Below, in pieces: positions 54,531 through 64,000 of a stretch of DNA of 64,000 nt. Position 1 is the stretch's first letter. Every line of letters begins with the position of its first letter. The notes under the pieces were generated by a model. The model was given only the letters and a program-made list of their open reading frames with translations, did not search any database and was not told the DNA's origin. The stretch comes from Lunularia cruciata (taxonomy: Eukaryota; Streptophyta; Marchantiopsida; Lunulariales; Lunulariaceae), in the NCBI GenBank assembly GCA_948567375.1, contig OX419760.1:4278001-4342000 (forward strand), read 5' to 3'. A program made the position numbers and the translations under genes.

Positions 54531-57500
54531 ACAGGGTTCAGCCCCAATTTATCTTTTATGTTTTATCCTCGGACTGCTTTTTTGGGGTCTTCCCATCCTT
54601 CTTGTTATCCTACGTGGTTGCCTCTTTACCCAAATTATATCCGATGTTGGTGACAAAAGTGTATGCCAACATCCTTCTTCGCTCCTTCCAACTACCTGGC
54701 CGAGGTTTTTACTCTTTAGATGTAGTACTTTCATGAGAGTGCTCAAAAGCAAAATCTTCTTACTTCATTCATACTCCAGATTCATGACTTCTCGCTCTTC
54801 TAACGGAAGAGGAAGGAGAAAAGTGAAGATAGATGAGCATGCTTTCTTTTATGTTATAGGAACCAATTTTAAGTTTAAGTTGCTGCATAGTTACCAACAG
54901 CAGCTGTGCAGTTCTAAGGGGAGGCCATCCACTTGGATAATGATCCTTTGTGGATCACACAGAATCCTCATACAGGACGCGAAAGGTTGTTCAAACCAGT
55001 AAGCATTACTTGATGTAATACTGATTCATGATCTGCATATATGAGACCAACATTCGTTTAGGAGATCTGTGGAGTGTTGACTATTGTGCATTATGTTATT
55101 CTTTTTACGTCCATGAAGCAAGAGCATATTTCGAAAGTCTTCAGAGATTGATCTTTTCACCGGGGATGGAACCTATCAACTGTGTCAAGAGAAGTGCTAC
55201 TTAGTAAAGATCATTCTCAAAGTTGGTCAATATTCATTGCACATTATAAGGAGATTCACATCAGTTGCTGTTGTTGGAACACTTCTCCTCAGATTGTTTC
55301 GACAAACCACGAGGATAAAAACCGTCTGCCCTACGTGGGTGTCGTTTCTTCATTGTCCTCTGGAGACACCTCTATCGGGTGTTGGTTCCACTGTTGGAAT
55401 CTTGCCGTCTGTAAAGCACAGTGGCGAAAGTCTAATCTTGTGTGTTAAGAGTGTTGCGTGTTATCATCGTTGATTAATCCAGTCAAGGCAGCAATATAGG
55501 ATGAATCGCCGACCACGACAGGTTATACACAGTTTGACGCGTCTGTACATAATGACGATTATATACATACGGGGCAATGTTGCTCCTGTACAGCCAGCGT
55601 ATGAACTGCGATACCATTAGGCGCAGTTCAGTTAGTAACTACGTAACTGGGACACCTGGAAAGGTGCAGAAGCTAGGGCGCCGATGGGAGCAATTGTCAG
55701 TGTGAATGATGGTTGTATAGTTTCATGAGAGAGTGATCGGAATCTGTATGTCGTATGGTTATCTGGTGGAGGTTTGGGAGGTATCGGTTCTGCCCGATAC
55801 AGCTATGGCTGTACAGCGTCGGAAGTAGCTACTACCACCACCACGCTTCAGTTGACCAATCCCGAAGACTGAATCTTCTGTCAAAAGCGCATCCAAGCTA
55901 CGTCAATGAGATCGACAGACTACTCTGTACCGAGTTATGAACGGTTCGAGTAATTTCATAAAATTGCTTTTCGCTGTTTTCAAGATGATCGCAGCTAATT
56001 GTGTGATATTTACGATGCTCCAAAACAACGGGGTTCGTTTCACTTTTTCTGTTGTTTCTTTTTGCAGAGTGACTTGGAACTTGCCAGACCGATAGAGGAT
56101 TGAGATTGTCAAGCACCAGGGTACCATGTGTCTTCTGAGCACCCGTCCGCAACTGAGATCGGAATTTTAGACGGCTGCAAGAAAAGATGTGGTAAGACCT
56201 AAACCGGTTCAAAAGTTGAACAAGAACTGGAATCCAAATTCGGATCGAACGGCTAAAGAAACCAGATTTCGTTGACGTACAAACCCTACCATTGAATGGA
56301 TATTGTTGTGTGTTGCTTTTCTGGGACCATTAAACGGAAGTCAGATAGGTGGGACGAGACGGCCGTAGTGCTTGTGTTAGTGCTCGTCTGGTGGAGATCG
56401 AACCAATTCGGACACAGGTTCGTGCAGTTGGGAATCCGAACCTGCTTGGCTATCCAGTGAGTGTCGTATCGTTCTGAGGTCCTAAATGGAGGGGTCACCC
56501 AGAGGCTACGTCGAAGGAAAGGGTACCGTAGATGTGAGGTTAGCCAAGCAATAGAGGACAGCTACCAATGAGTATTATATATTGTTAATGGAGTGGCTCC
56601 AAAAACAGTTCGGAAGGGGAAAAAAACCCACGTTCCATGGCAGAAACCTTCCTGTCCTTGAAAACGAGTCGGGCCAGCCAGCCAGCGAGTTTCCTATACC
56701 GTAGCCGCCACTGAAGACGGCGGACCCGAAGGTCAAGGTTTCTGTCATTTGCTGCCACCTCGATGTACCACCACACGGGAGGAAGGAGGTTCTACGCGCG
56801 TTCAGAGGAGACCTAATCTTCTCCTGCTTTGTTTGGGACACAGTCACGTCGCTGGCCGTCCAGATATCACAATCTATTAACCATGACTGTACAATCTAAC
56901 TTATGGTACAGTAGCCACTTACAATGAGTGGGGGAGTGAACGACAGTCAGGTCATAATGAACTCATGACACAATTGGAGGTGATCTACAATGCCTTTCAA
57001 TACCCGGGGTAAGAAGACCAAAGAGCATAAATCAAAAGAACCTTTACTGGGATGTAGAGTAAGGAAACGGTCAAAGTCTATAACGAGAACGCATAACTGC
57101 TCAAGAGATTATGTTTTGAAATAAATTTTAATGCTTTTGCAAACTGTCGAACCCTCTTTGGGATCTACGTGTACGTGGAGAAGAGCTTGTGACTGTTAGA
57201 CCGGTAGCAAAGATGGAGTTTGAGATTTTAAAACACTCAGATATACTTGACCACGAAGTCATCAACACTTTTGAGGTTGGCTTACGCTTGGTGTGCAGAG
57301 ACATTCGCTGTTGCTACTACTGCTGCACTTTGCCATTTGTGTAGGTTATTGTATCTATGTTTTGGTCACCGCTACAGTAATAGTAGACAGTACTCGCCAT
57401 AGTGCTTGTTTCGAACGTCAAGTCTTGAGTGTAATTTAAGTCTCGAGTAGACTGAGCGGAATATTAAAGTTGAACACATGTCTCCTACATGTGGGAAGAG

Positions 57501-58566
57501 AAGGAATTGTTTGACTGAGTACTGGACTTGGAGACGCACATTGAGCCGATTATTTGTATATGCAAAAGATTGGTGGTTCTTACTGCAGCCTGCTATCGAG
57601 ATTTGGGATGCTACACTAGTGCTGTGAGAAGGTTGATGATGCGTCGTAGTTCTAGAATTGCTGTTAGAGAGTGTCAGAAGCACATTTGGAAGTCGCATTT
57701 GGATTTTTGAGGCAATTCTCTGACGCTACGGAAGTAGTTTACCCCCTACAAATTCGCCAAACCGATTCTGCTGATGGACAATAAAGTGCAGAATTTCTTT
57801 CTATCCAGTCGAGGGCAAAAGTATGGAAATTGGAAATTTCAAAGTTGTGCTTCTTTATCGAAACAAAAGCGTAGACGCTTTTGAAAGTTGAAACGAGGTT
57901 TGATTGAGACTGGATATGTGATTGGGAGTTCAAATTCGCCGACCACTTTAATCACGGTCAAGATGTTTCTCTATTTTCTTAATCCTCCATAAACTCTGGC
58001 TTCTCTTCGAACAGCCAAAAAACTTCGAAGTTGGTGCTTTCTTGAGCACAAGTATACGGTATCCCCCAAACCTGGGCACCCAAAGCACTAAAATCACGCC
58101 GCGCTCCAGACGGCGGGAAAACCCCGAGATTGGCATTTTACCTTCTTTCACCGCTGAGGGCAGAAGGCTCCGAGGCTAGGCGGTGATTAAAAGAGGAGAG
58201 TCAAGGACTAACTACCATAGCTCTACACAGTACTGTAACCCTTAAAAGGTGGAGCCCAGTGAAACAGGAAGGTCCACAGAAAGGAGCCTTCGACTGTTTG
58301 AGTCCAGAGACGTTATTCGGCGGAACAGGAAGTAGCGTAAGTAAGGTTAGGTAGGCTACACCGAGACAACCTGAACAAGAGATAAAGAGGTATCTGCAGA
58401 GAGGAGATCTAGGCAACCAGAGCTCCGATGTTTAACTTGTATTATGCTCCATGTGGCAAATGCGCACGGCCAATCAACTCACATTCTGTAAATTCCGTCA
58501 CATCTAGACCCCAAGGCCGACATTGTGGTGAATAGTCTTGAACCTTCCTATCATCAGGCTAAGGTT

Positions 58567-58597
58567 TTTGAAGCTTTGAAGCTTTGAAGCTTTGAAG
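58567..58597. repeat. TTTGAAGC short tandem repeat
   Basis: About three and a half copies of the 8-base unit TTTGAAGC in a row. Confidence 0.85.
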
Positions 58598-58906
58598 AAG
58601 TACTAGTGCTTGATAAAAATCTCTTGTCCAGTCACTGCTCCTCTTCGTGCTCCAACTACCTGCCGTAAAGAATCTGCGGTTGGATCGAAGACTCTCTGAC
58701 TTGATGGTGCAATGTTGCCCTCAGGATTAAACTCGTTCATGTGTTTTGATTCCCGTCCGCCCGCAATGTATTGTTCTTCTACATCTGGCTCTTGACTCTG
58801 ACCATGACCCCTTCCCTAACTGCATGAGGAACTCGGACCTATTTGTCTGGGCTACGACACTACTCACGACGACGTACTGGGTTGGGTTCTTCGTTTTGAA
58901 TCTTTT

Positions 58907-58964
58907 ATTCAACTTCACAGTTCTTAGTCATTCCATGGAATTACTAAGAACTGTGAAGTTGAAT
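58907..58964. repeat. 58-bp near-perfect palindrome
   Basis: Arms ATTCAACTTCACAGTTCTTA... and its complement span 58,907-58,935 and 58,936-58,964, centred on CCATGG. Only one pair (C58,929 / T58,942) fails to match. It has essentially no spacer, unlike most miRNA precursors. Confidence 0.9.
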
Positions 58965-60185
58965 AGAATTGCAATGTACCTGCTTTAGCTTTAGTATGTA
59001 CCTGCTTTACCAATGACCATATGTTTATTTATCTGGTCTATGCTTGGTAAAGGAACTCACGGGGTTTGGGGGCGTCTTCCTGTCTTTGGAACATGAGTCT
59101 AAAGTCTAGGTCCTCTGGACAGTCAGGACCCACCAGCCCGCCTTGGAGAAGTAGATTGGTTCAAGGATTCAGGGACTTTATCCTACGCGCCGAAGTCATA
59201 GAGGGTGGGTTTCTTCCGCTGGCTGTGTACAAAAGGGCAACGAAAAATATGGACTTTAGTAAACTTGCTACTCACACCAAACTCACTAATATGTGCCTAT
59301 GTCTAGAAGGTGAGATCAGCAACATGCATGACCACTGACTTGAGAATTGCAAAATGTCATGCAAACTTCGATGCACTTTCTTAAACTGGTCACCATGATG
59401 TGCTCTTGACCAGCCAAGTGTACCACTGACGCCACGGTCCCCACAATGCCCACATCCACTAACACTGACATCACTGATGATGGAGTTTGGTCGCGCTGGT
59501 TATTACTAGGATGTGGAAACTGATGTGTTTCAGGGCTTTGTACAGACTCTTAGTCATCGCCATCGATTAGTAAACTTCTGGAGCTCCACATGCAGCTGGT
59601 AGAATTCTGAGATCGACAGCCCTCAACACTTCACGACTCTGAAGCGGCGTAATACAACCCAAACAGATCATGTTACTGTTTTCAGGAATAAAATCTCAGG
59701 TTTGTTGCGTGCCTGACGTTTCGAAAGAGATATAAACAGCTTTTTTCTCCTTTGATAGAGTCGAATCCACTTTCGAATACAAGCTAGCGTTGGGTACTTT
59801 CATTCGACGAATGGCATAAGGAATATCGAAATTGAAGGAATTGAGATCACATATCGAAGTTCTTCACATGGCAGAAAACTTCCAACTTCTTCACGGATGA
59901 CGAAATTGTCCCTTTTAGCCGATAGGCATAGGTCAACCGAACATACAACCTCTAGCTTGACGAGTTTAGATTATTCCAGTAAAGGCCGTTGGCCTCGAAA
60001 CGCTAAGTTTGCTCTAACTTCACGAAATAGCTAAACCTGCTGACTACACAACTTATTCTTCCCGACCAGCATCATCAACTTCTATGTACTCACATCCGTC
60101 GATTTAATGTTGCGATAGAAAATTAGTTATGTCGGATAAGGTAGAATGCGAACAATACACTATCTAGATTTGTTTGTTTAAGTAA

Positions 60186-60257
60186 GTAGTTTGGTATGGA
60201 AGTATCTTACATTTCGTCAATCAGTTTCCTTAACTGTAGACTTCCATACCGGACTAC
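60186..60257. repeat. Inverted repeat, 18-bp arms with two mismatches, 36-base loop
   Basis: GTAGTTTGGTATGGAAGT at 60,186-60,203 pairs with ACTTCCATACCGGACTAC at 60,240-60,257 except for a TT/GG pair. Confidence 0.8.
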
Positions 60258-61907
60258 AGAAACGAATCACAGCGCAGCTCTGACTACCTAACACAAGCAT
60301 CCAGAACTCTGACACGAGCTTCCCGGGAGCTTCTACTACAGCAGTTGTTCATGATGTGCGTTTCTGGTATTTATATCTACTGAGTCCATTCTTACTAGGC
60401 TCACTGCTAACCCGGGTTGCAAACTCAGAACGAAGGAATAACAACAGTAAGCAAAGTAGAACTCATTTTTGCTAGTGAAAGGATGGACTAACCCCTTCAC
60501 AGACAAAGTTCAGAGTTACAACAACCAACTTCTTTAACTTCTTTGGTGAAATAATGCACCTAGCTGACTAACGGAGCTTTCAATTTGAATGTCAACTTTG
60601 GACGTTAGTGAGACCAGCGATCTGGAACTGGCACTAAATTATAAGCTGTTGCTCGTTGTTGCATAAATGGGCTTTGGAAGCTTATATTCTGATGTCGGTT
60701 GCAGGCATCACCGCTTAACGGCCCTGATACATTTCCCACGCTGACCGATGTAACCTTATTGATAGGAATAGCAAATGTCAACCCACAGTTTTTGCATTAT
60801 TTCACTTCTCCGAGTATAGAATTTCCAATACCTCGACGAGTGGACACATTTCTTAATCAGTTTCTTATCGCGGAGAGCTCTTTCCGCGAATACAATTGAG
60901 ATTGGGGGAAGTATGTACAAAAGTGAGTGCTCATCGACATCTCGCCGCATCCACCATTCAGAAACAATCTGCTTGATCGTTGGAATTAACAAACGTCAGG
61001 GGCCTTCGCTTTGTGGGTGCTGTACAATCACTTCGAAGTTCGAAGTGCCGGACTGAGAAACAGTTGTGAAAGATGTGGTGGGTTTTGATTGTGCAGCTTG
61101 AGCTTTTCCAGATAAGTGTTCCTGACGGTATGATTTGCACAATCCAACTCATTAACTTCTGAAGTTGTCTTGCTCGGTGCTTTTACCCTATGTGTTAACA
61201 TTTGCCTCGTGAGATTACACATCCTTCCGCAATATTTCAGTGCAAATGATGGAAGATACTCTTCCTTTCAATTCTTACATCACGATATTTTCCACAGGAT
61301 ATGATCTTCATGCCTGACCTTTGTACTCTACACCGGTACTACATCTTTCAAAGAGGGAGCGCTGTGAGCCTTAGTCTCGATTCGTTCATGAGCCTGTGAA
61401 ACTCAGTGATTTCTGAGCTTGTGAAGCTCTATGTATTTGAGTAGAAACCTTTACGCAGATTGCTTCCCCTCTCAAGTGTAACGATTCATGTCAAAAATAT
61501 AACCATAATTTTCCTCAGCAATGAAATTTCATTCGATCTCTCACCGTATGGTACAATTAGCTCCAATATTGACTACTGAACTAATCCACTTTCTTCGAGT
61601 GTCGAGGCTATCTATCTAAAGAAAATCCGCGAGTCTCTGGTTTATTGTACGCGTATTGCATGTGTGCTTTCACTTCACTATGAATTGAACCTACTGTCTA
61701 ATCGCCCGGTTTGACTATAGGAACCCTTTAACTACCAAGTTACATGTTAGACAACCGTCAAAATGAAAGACAAGCGAAAAATCCCTCGATTGGGTTATCG
61801 GTGACTAAATTCTACAAAGAATGGAAGGACATAAACAATGTAAGAATTATTTAATTTTGAGAGTAGCTAGCATTGAAGAGGGCGGGCACAAATGATAGAT
61901 GCAGACA

Positions 61908-63998
61908 TCAAGTGCACCAATTTGCCTGCTGCTCGACTACAGCACAGCCGGGAGTGATCTTGTTCGCTGCATATGCACAACCCCCGCGGTAATCACTACA
62001 GAGATAGGTGTAACTCTTGAAGCTGCGTGTTAAAGCGTCACCTACAACGTCCGCTTCAAACTGATTCTTGAAGCGTCCGGACAGTAGAGACTCTTCAACA
62101 CGAGTCATTAGATCGTCAATCATCATGTGAGGCTTGTGCTGCATCGTCAGTAGTGCATCCGCAATATTCTGCCCAGGAATAGCGTGCGTGACTTCGAAAC
62201 CTCCTTCGCTGTAAACCACTTGGACCACGTTCGTAGCTCCGAACAAGTTGTGCATGCTGCCCATCACTTCTTGGTATGCCCCACCCAGAAATACTCCTAA
62301 ATAGTACGGTTCTTTCGGTACAAGCTCATGCAAGCGAAGATAGCTGGAGGATTCTAAGTCATTACCATGACCAATGAATGTAGCTATTTTGCCATCACTA
62401 TCACAAGTGAGATCCGAAAGAACCGCACGCACATTGGGTTCTTTGTCGTGGCGATGGAGAGGAACTATGGGGAATAACTGGCCGATTGCCCAGCTATCAA
62501 GCATCGACTTGAAAATCGACAAGTTGATGTGATAAGTCGCAGTCTGGTCCACGACTCCCTTTACGACGAGGGAAGACGAATCATACTTAGCTTCCTCTCT
62601 TTGGACGGCGAGATTACTCACCATGTCGTAGAGTTTCTCAGTCATGGCCCGGCGTTCTAGATTGAGCATACCAATCTTAAAAAGACGCACAGCCTCCACC
62701 TTCAGGGTTCTCGCGTGCTCAAGAGCAGCCTCATAGTCACCACATCTTACATGAGTCGATAGCTGTTCGTATGTCGAAGACAGCTCTCTCGGAAAACCGT
62801 CGAACTCCAGAGCGACACCAACTCCTTCAGATAAATTAGATGTCTTGGTCCGGGCCGAAAGAACATCGAAGATCAAGATAGAGTGATGAGAAACAAGGCC
62901 TCTTCCGCTCTCACAGGATATTATCGGATTTTTTATTTTCTTCAGCGTACATGCATCCTTGATGGCAGTAACTACGCGCTCGGCATACTCCTCCAATGTG
63001 TAGCCAACAGACATTTCAGATGATGAGGAGTGTGATCCGTCGTAGTCGACCCCAAGCCCACCACCAATATCGATATTCTTCATGTGAGCTCCCATAAGCT
63101 CAAGCTCACAATAGATATGAGCGGCTTCGCTGACTCCCTCATCTACAAGGGCTAGTGACGGAATCTGTGATCCAATGTGGAAATGGAGTAACTGCAAAGA
63201 TGCCAACATTCCATTTCGCCTCAACTTCGACACGACTCCTACAATTTCGGAAGAAGTGAGGCCAAATTTTCCCTTCTCTCCAGAAGTTTCCCCCCAGTGG
63301 CCGCCATGTTTGGTGCAGAGCTTTGCACGAACGCCAATCACTGGAAAGACGCCCAATTCCTTGCTCACTTGGATCACGGTATCCAATTCTTCTTCTTGCT
63401 CCAAGACGATTACGGATTTCAAACCAAGCTGTCGAGCCATGAGGGCAAGACGAACATACTCCGCATCCTTGTAACCGTTGCAAATCAAGAGGGCGTCTGG
63501 ACTTCCATGGCACATATTCGTCATTGCCATCACCAGCTCCGGCTTCGAGCCGGCCTCTAGGCCAAAATTAAACTGCTTTCCATGCTTTACTATGTCTTCG
63601 ACGATGTAGCGGTCGGGATTGCACTTCACGGGGAAAACGCCTTGAAAGCGACCCTGATAACCATTATGTGCAATACCGCGCTCGAATGCGGCGTGGAGAG
63701 TGGACAGTCTGTGTCGTAAAATCTCAGGGAACCTGATTATGAGAGGCATGGACATGCCATCTTTCACAGCTCGCTCCACGACGTCCATGACGTCGATTTC
63801 ATCCGACGAGAGGTGGCCTCGGCTATGAGGACGTACGGCGATGTTACCTTTCTCGTTGATACGGAAGTATGGGGCGCCCCAACCTTCGACACGGTAAAGT
63901 GAGGAAGATTTGCTAACCCCCCAGTCATTGTTTCCAATGTCAAAGTCTCCATAGGGAATTTGCTGTGCAAATCCGAAGTGTGCAGAGGGAAAGGGCAT
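61908..63998 (-). CDS. ADC: Arginine decarboxylase (plant biosynthetic type)
   Basis: Decarboxylates L-arginine to agmatine, first step of the agmatine route to putrescine. 696 residues, close to the 700-720 usual for plants, in one uninterrupted frame. Family features seen: YRVEGWGAPYF (about 35-45); the PLP lysine in GVFPVKCNP (Lys125); HFHIGSQ (272-278); the glycine loop DIGGGLGVDYDG (about 310-321) for the PLP phosphate; SCESGRG (361-367); and the C-terminal active-site cysteine in LSDLTCDSDG (Cys532). The last 60 residues (MTRVEESLLSG...SDYRGGCAYA) are also typical. The fold is alanine-racemase-like (group IV). The first ATG of the open frame is at 63,996-63,998, two bases from the window edge, so the true start may lie further upstream. 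No intron is seen. Confidence 0.97.
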   Translation of the reverse strand: MPFPSAHFGFAQQIPYGDFDIGNNDWGVSKSSSLYRVEGWGAPYFRINEKGNIAVRPHSRGHLSSDEIDVMDVVERAVKDGMSMPLIIRFPEILRHRLSTLHAAFERGIAHNGYQGRFQGVFPVKCNPDRYIVEDIVKHGKQFNFGLEAGSKPELVMAMTNMCHGSPDALLICNGYKDAEYVRLALMARQLGLKSVIVLEQEEELDTVIQVSKELGVFPVIGVRAKLCTKHGGHWGETSGEKGKFGLTSSEIVGVVSKLRRNGMLASLQLLHFHIGSQIPSLALVDEGVSEAAHIYCELELMGAHMKNIDIGGGLGVDYDGSHSSSSEMSVGYTLEEYAERVVTAIKDACTLKKIKNPIISCESGRGLVSHHSILIFDVLSARTKTSNLSEGVGVALEFDGFPRELSSTYEQLSTHVRCGDYEAALEHARTLKVEAVRLFKIGMLNLERRAMTEKLYDMVSNLAVQREEAKYDSSSLVVKGVVDQTATYHINLSIFKSMLDSWAIGQLFPIVPLHRHDKEPNVRAVLSDLTCDSDGKIATFIGHGNDLESSSYLRLHELVPKEPYYLGVFLGGAYQEVMGSMHNLFGATNVVQVVYSEGGFEVTHAIPGQNIADALLTMQHKPHMMIDDLMTRVEESLLSGRFKNQFEADVVGDALTRSFKSYTYLCSDYRGGCAYAANKITPGCAVVEQQANWCT

Positions 63999-64000
63999 GC

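Larger units (their letters stand above)
52540..61907. other. Gene-poor intergenic region between the two host genes
   Basis: I recognise no protein, tRNA or rRNA here. Small ORFs (for example 52,949-53,233 +, 56,575-56,847 -, 57,372-57,698 -, 59,066-59,338 +) show no family motif, and none is clearly longer than chance. Composition resembles that around the host genes, not the AT-rich transposon debris to the left. Perfect or near-perfect inverted repeats occur at 54,486-54,530, 58,907-58,964 and 60,186-60,257, and a short TTTGAAGC tandem repeat at about 58,567-58,597. The right end contains the 3' untranslated region of the arginine decarboxylase gene. Confidence 0.5.

Noticed and set aside
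58201-58416. Possible organellar DNA insertion, suggested by a purine-rich style unlike its surroundings
   Set aside because: I could not match any organellar gene; a nucleotide search against plant mitochondrial genomes would be needed.
63139-63513. 124-codon minus-strand ORF overlapping ADC
   Set aside because: Shadow of the arginine decarboxylase coding sequence in another frame.
1-64000. CRISPR arrays, tRNA and rRNA genes
   Set aside because: No regularly spaced identical repeats, no cloverleaf with a GGTTCGANTCC box and no rRNA core sequence were seen on either strand.

Overview
The window looks like a transposon-rich stretch of a land-plant nuclear genome. The evidence is a plant-type biosynthetic arginine decarboxylase, a ten-exon aminotransferase gene with short GT-AG introns, and Ty3/gypsy, Ty1/copia and Harbinger elements. 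A bryophyte (moss-like) source is my inference from the compact genes and a non-chromoviral gypsy family. It is not proven.

Positions 1-34,769 are one stack of nested insertions that can be unpicked from 5-bp target-site duplications (TSDs). G1 is a Ty3/gypsy family with LTRs of about 690 bp, an extra zinc-knuckle leader ORF upstream of gag, and a Tat/Athila-like RT. G2 is a Ty3/gypsy chromovirus with LTRs of about 735 bp, an initiator-Met primer-binding site and a C-terminal chromodomain. X is an unfamiliar family with TG...CA ends, 5-bp TSDs, no pol, and an unknown protein made of a globular domain, an acidic linker and a coiled coil. The outermost element is G1-a (minus strand). It was hit by X1 (1-785, left edge outside the window) and by G2 (1,782-31,923, TSD CCACC). 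G2 was hit in its 5' LTR by X2 (1,801-5,479, TSD CTAGY) and in its RT by G1-b (9,280-29,121, TSD AGATC). G1-b was hit by X3 (12,225-14,549, TSD GGATC), by X4 (14,987-16,877, TSD TACTS) and by an opposite-strand member of its own family, G1-c (about 19,055-26,869). G1-c has nearly identical LTRs and is the youngest G1 copy.

From 34,770 to about 48,000 the DNA is AT-rich and holds decayed material: a G2 solo LTR (34,914-35,667, TSD TAGGA), a degenerate Ty1/copia element (about 36,840-42,010), degenerate tandem repeats, and a Harbinger-type transposase relic (about 45,830-46,730).

From about 48,000 onward base composition is less AT-rich and host genes appear. A kynurenine/glutamine-type class I/II aminotransferase lies at 48,731-52,159 (+); ten exons splice to an open 394-residue frame. 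Plant arginine decarboxylase lies at 61,908-63,998 (-), uninterrupted by introns in the window, and its 5' end is at or beyond the window edge. The 9.7 kb between them holds no gene I recognise but contains several inverted repeats, including a 58-bp near-perfect palindrome. The two host genes both act in amino-acid nitrogen metabolism, but I see no evidence that they are functionally linked.
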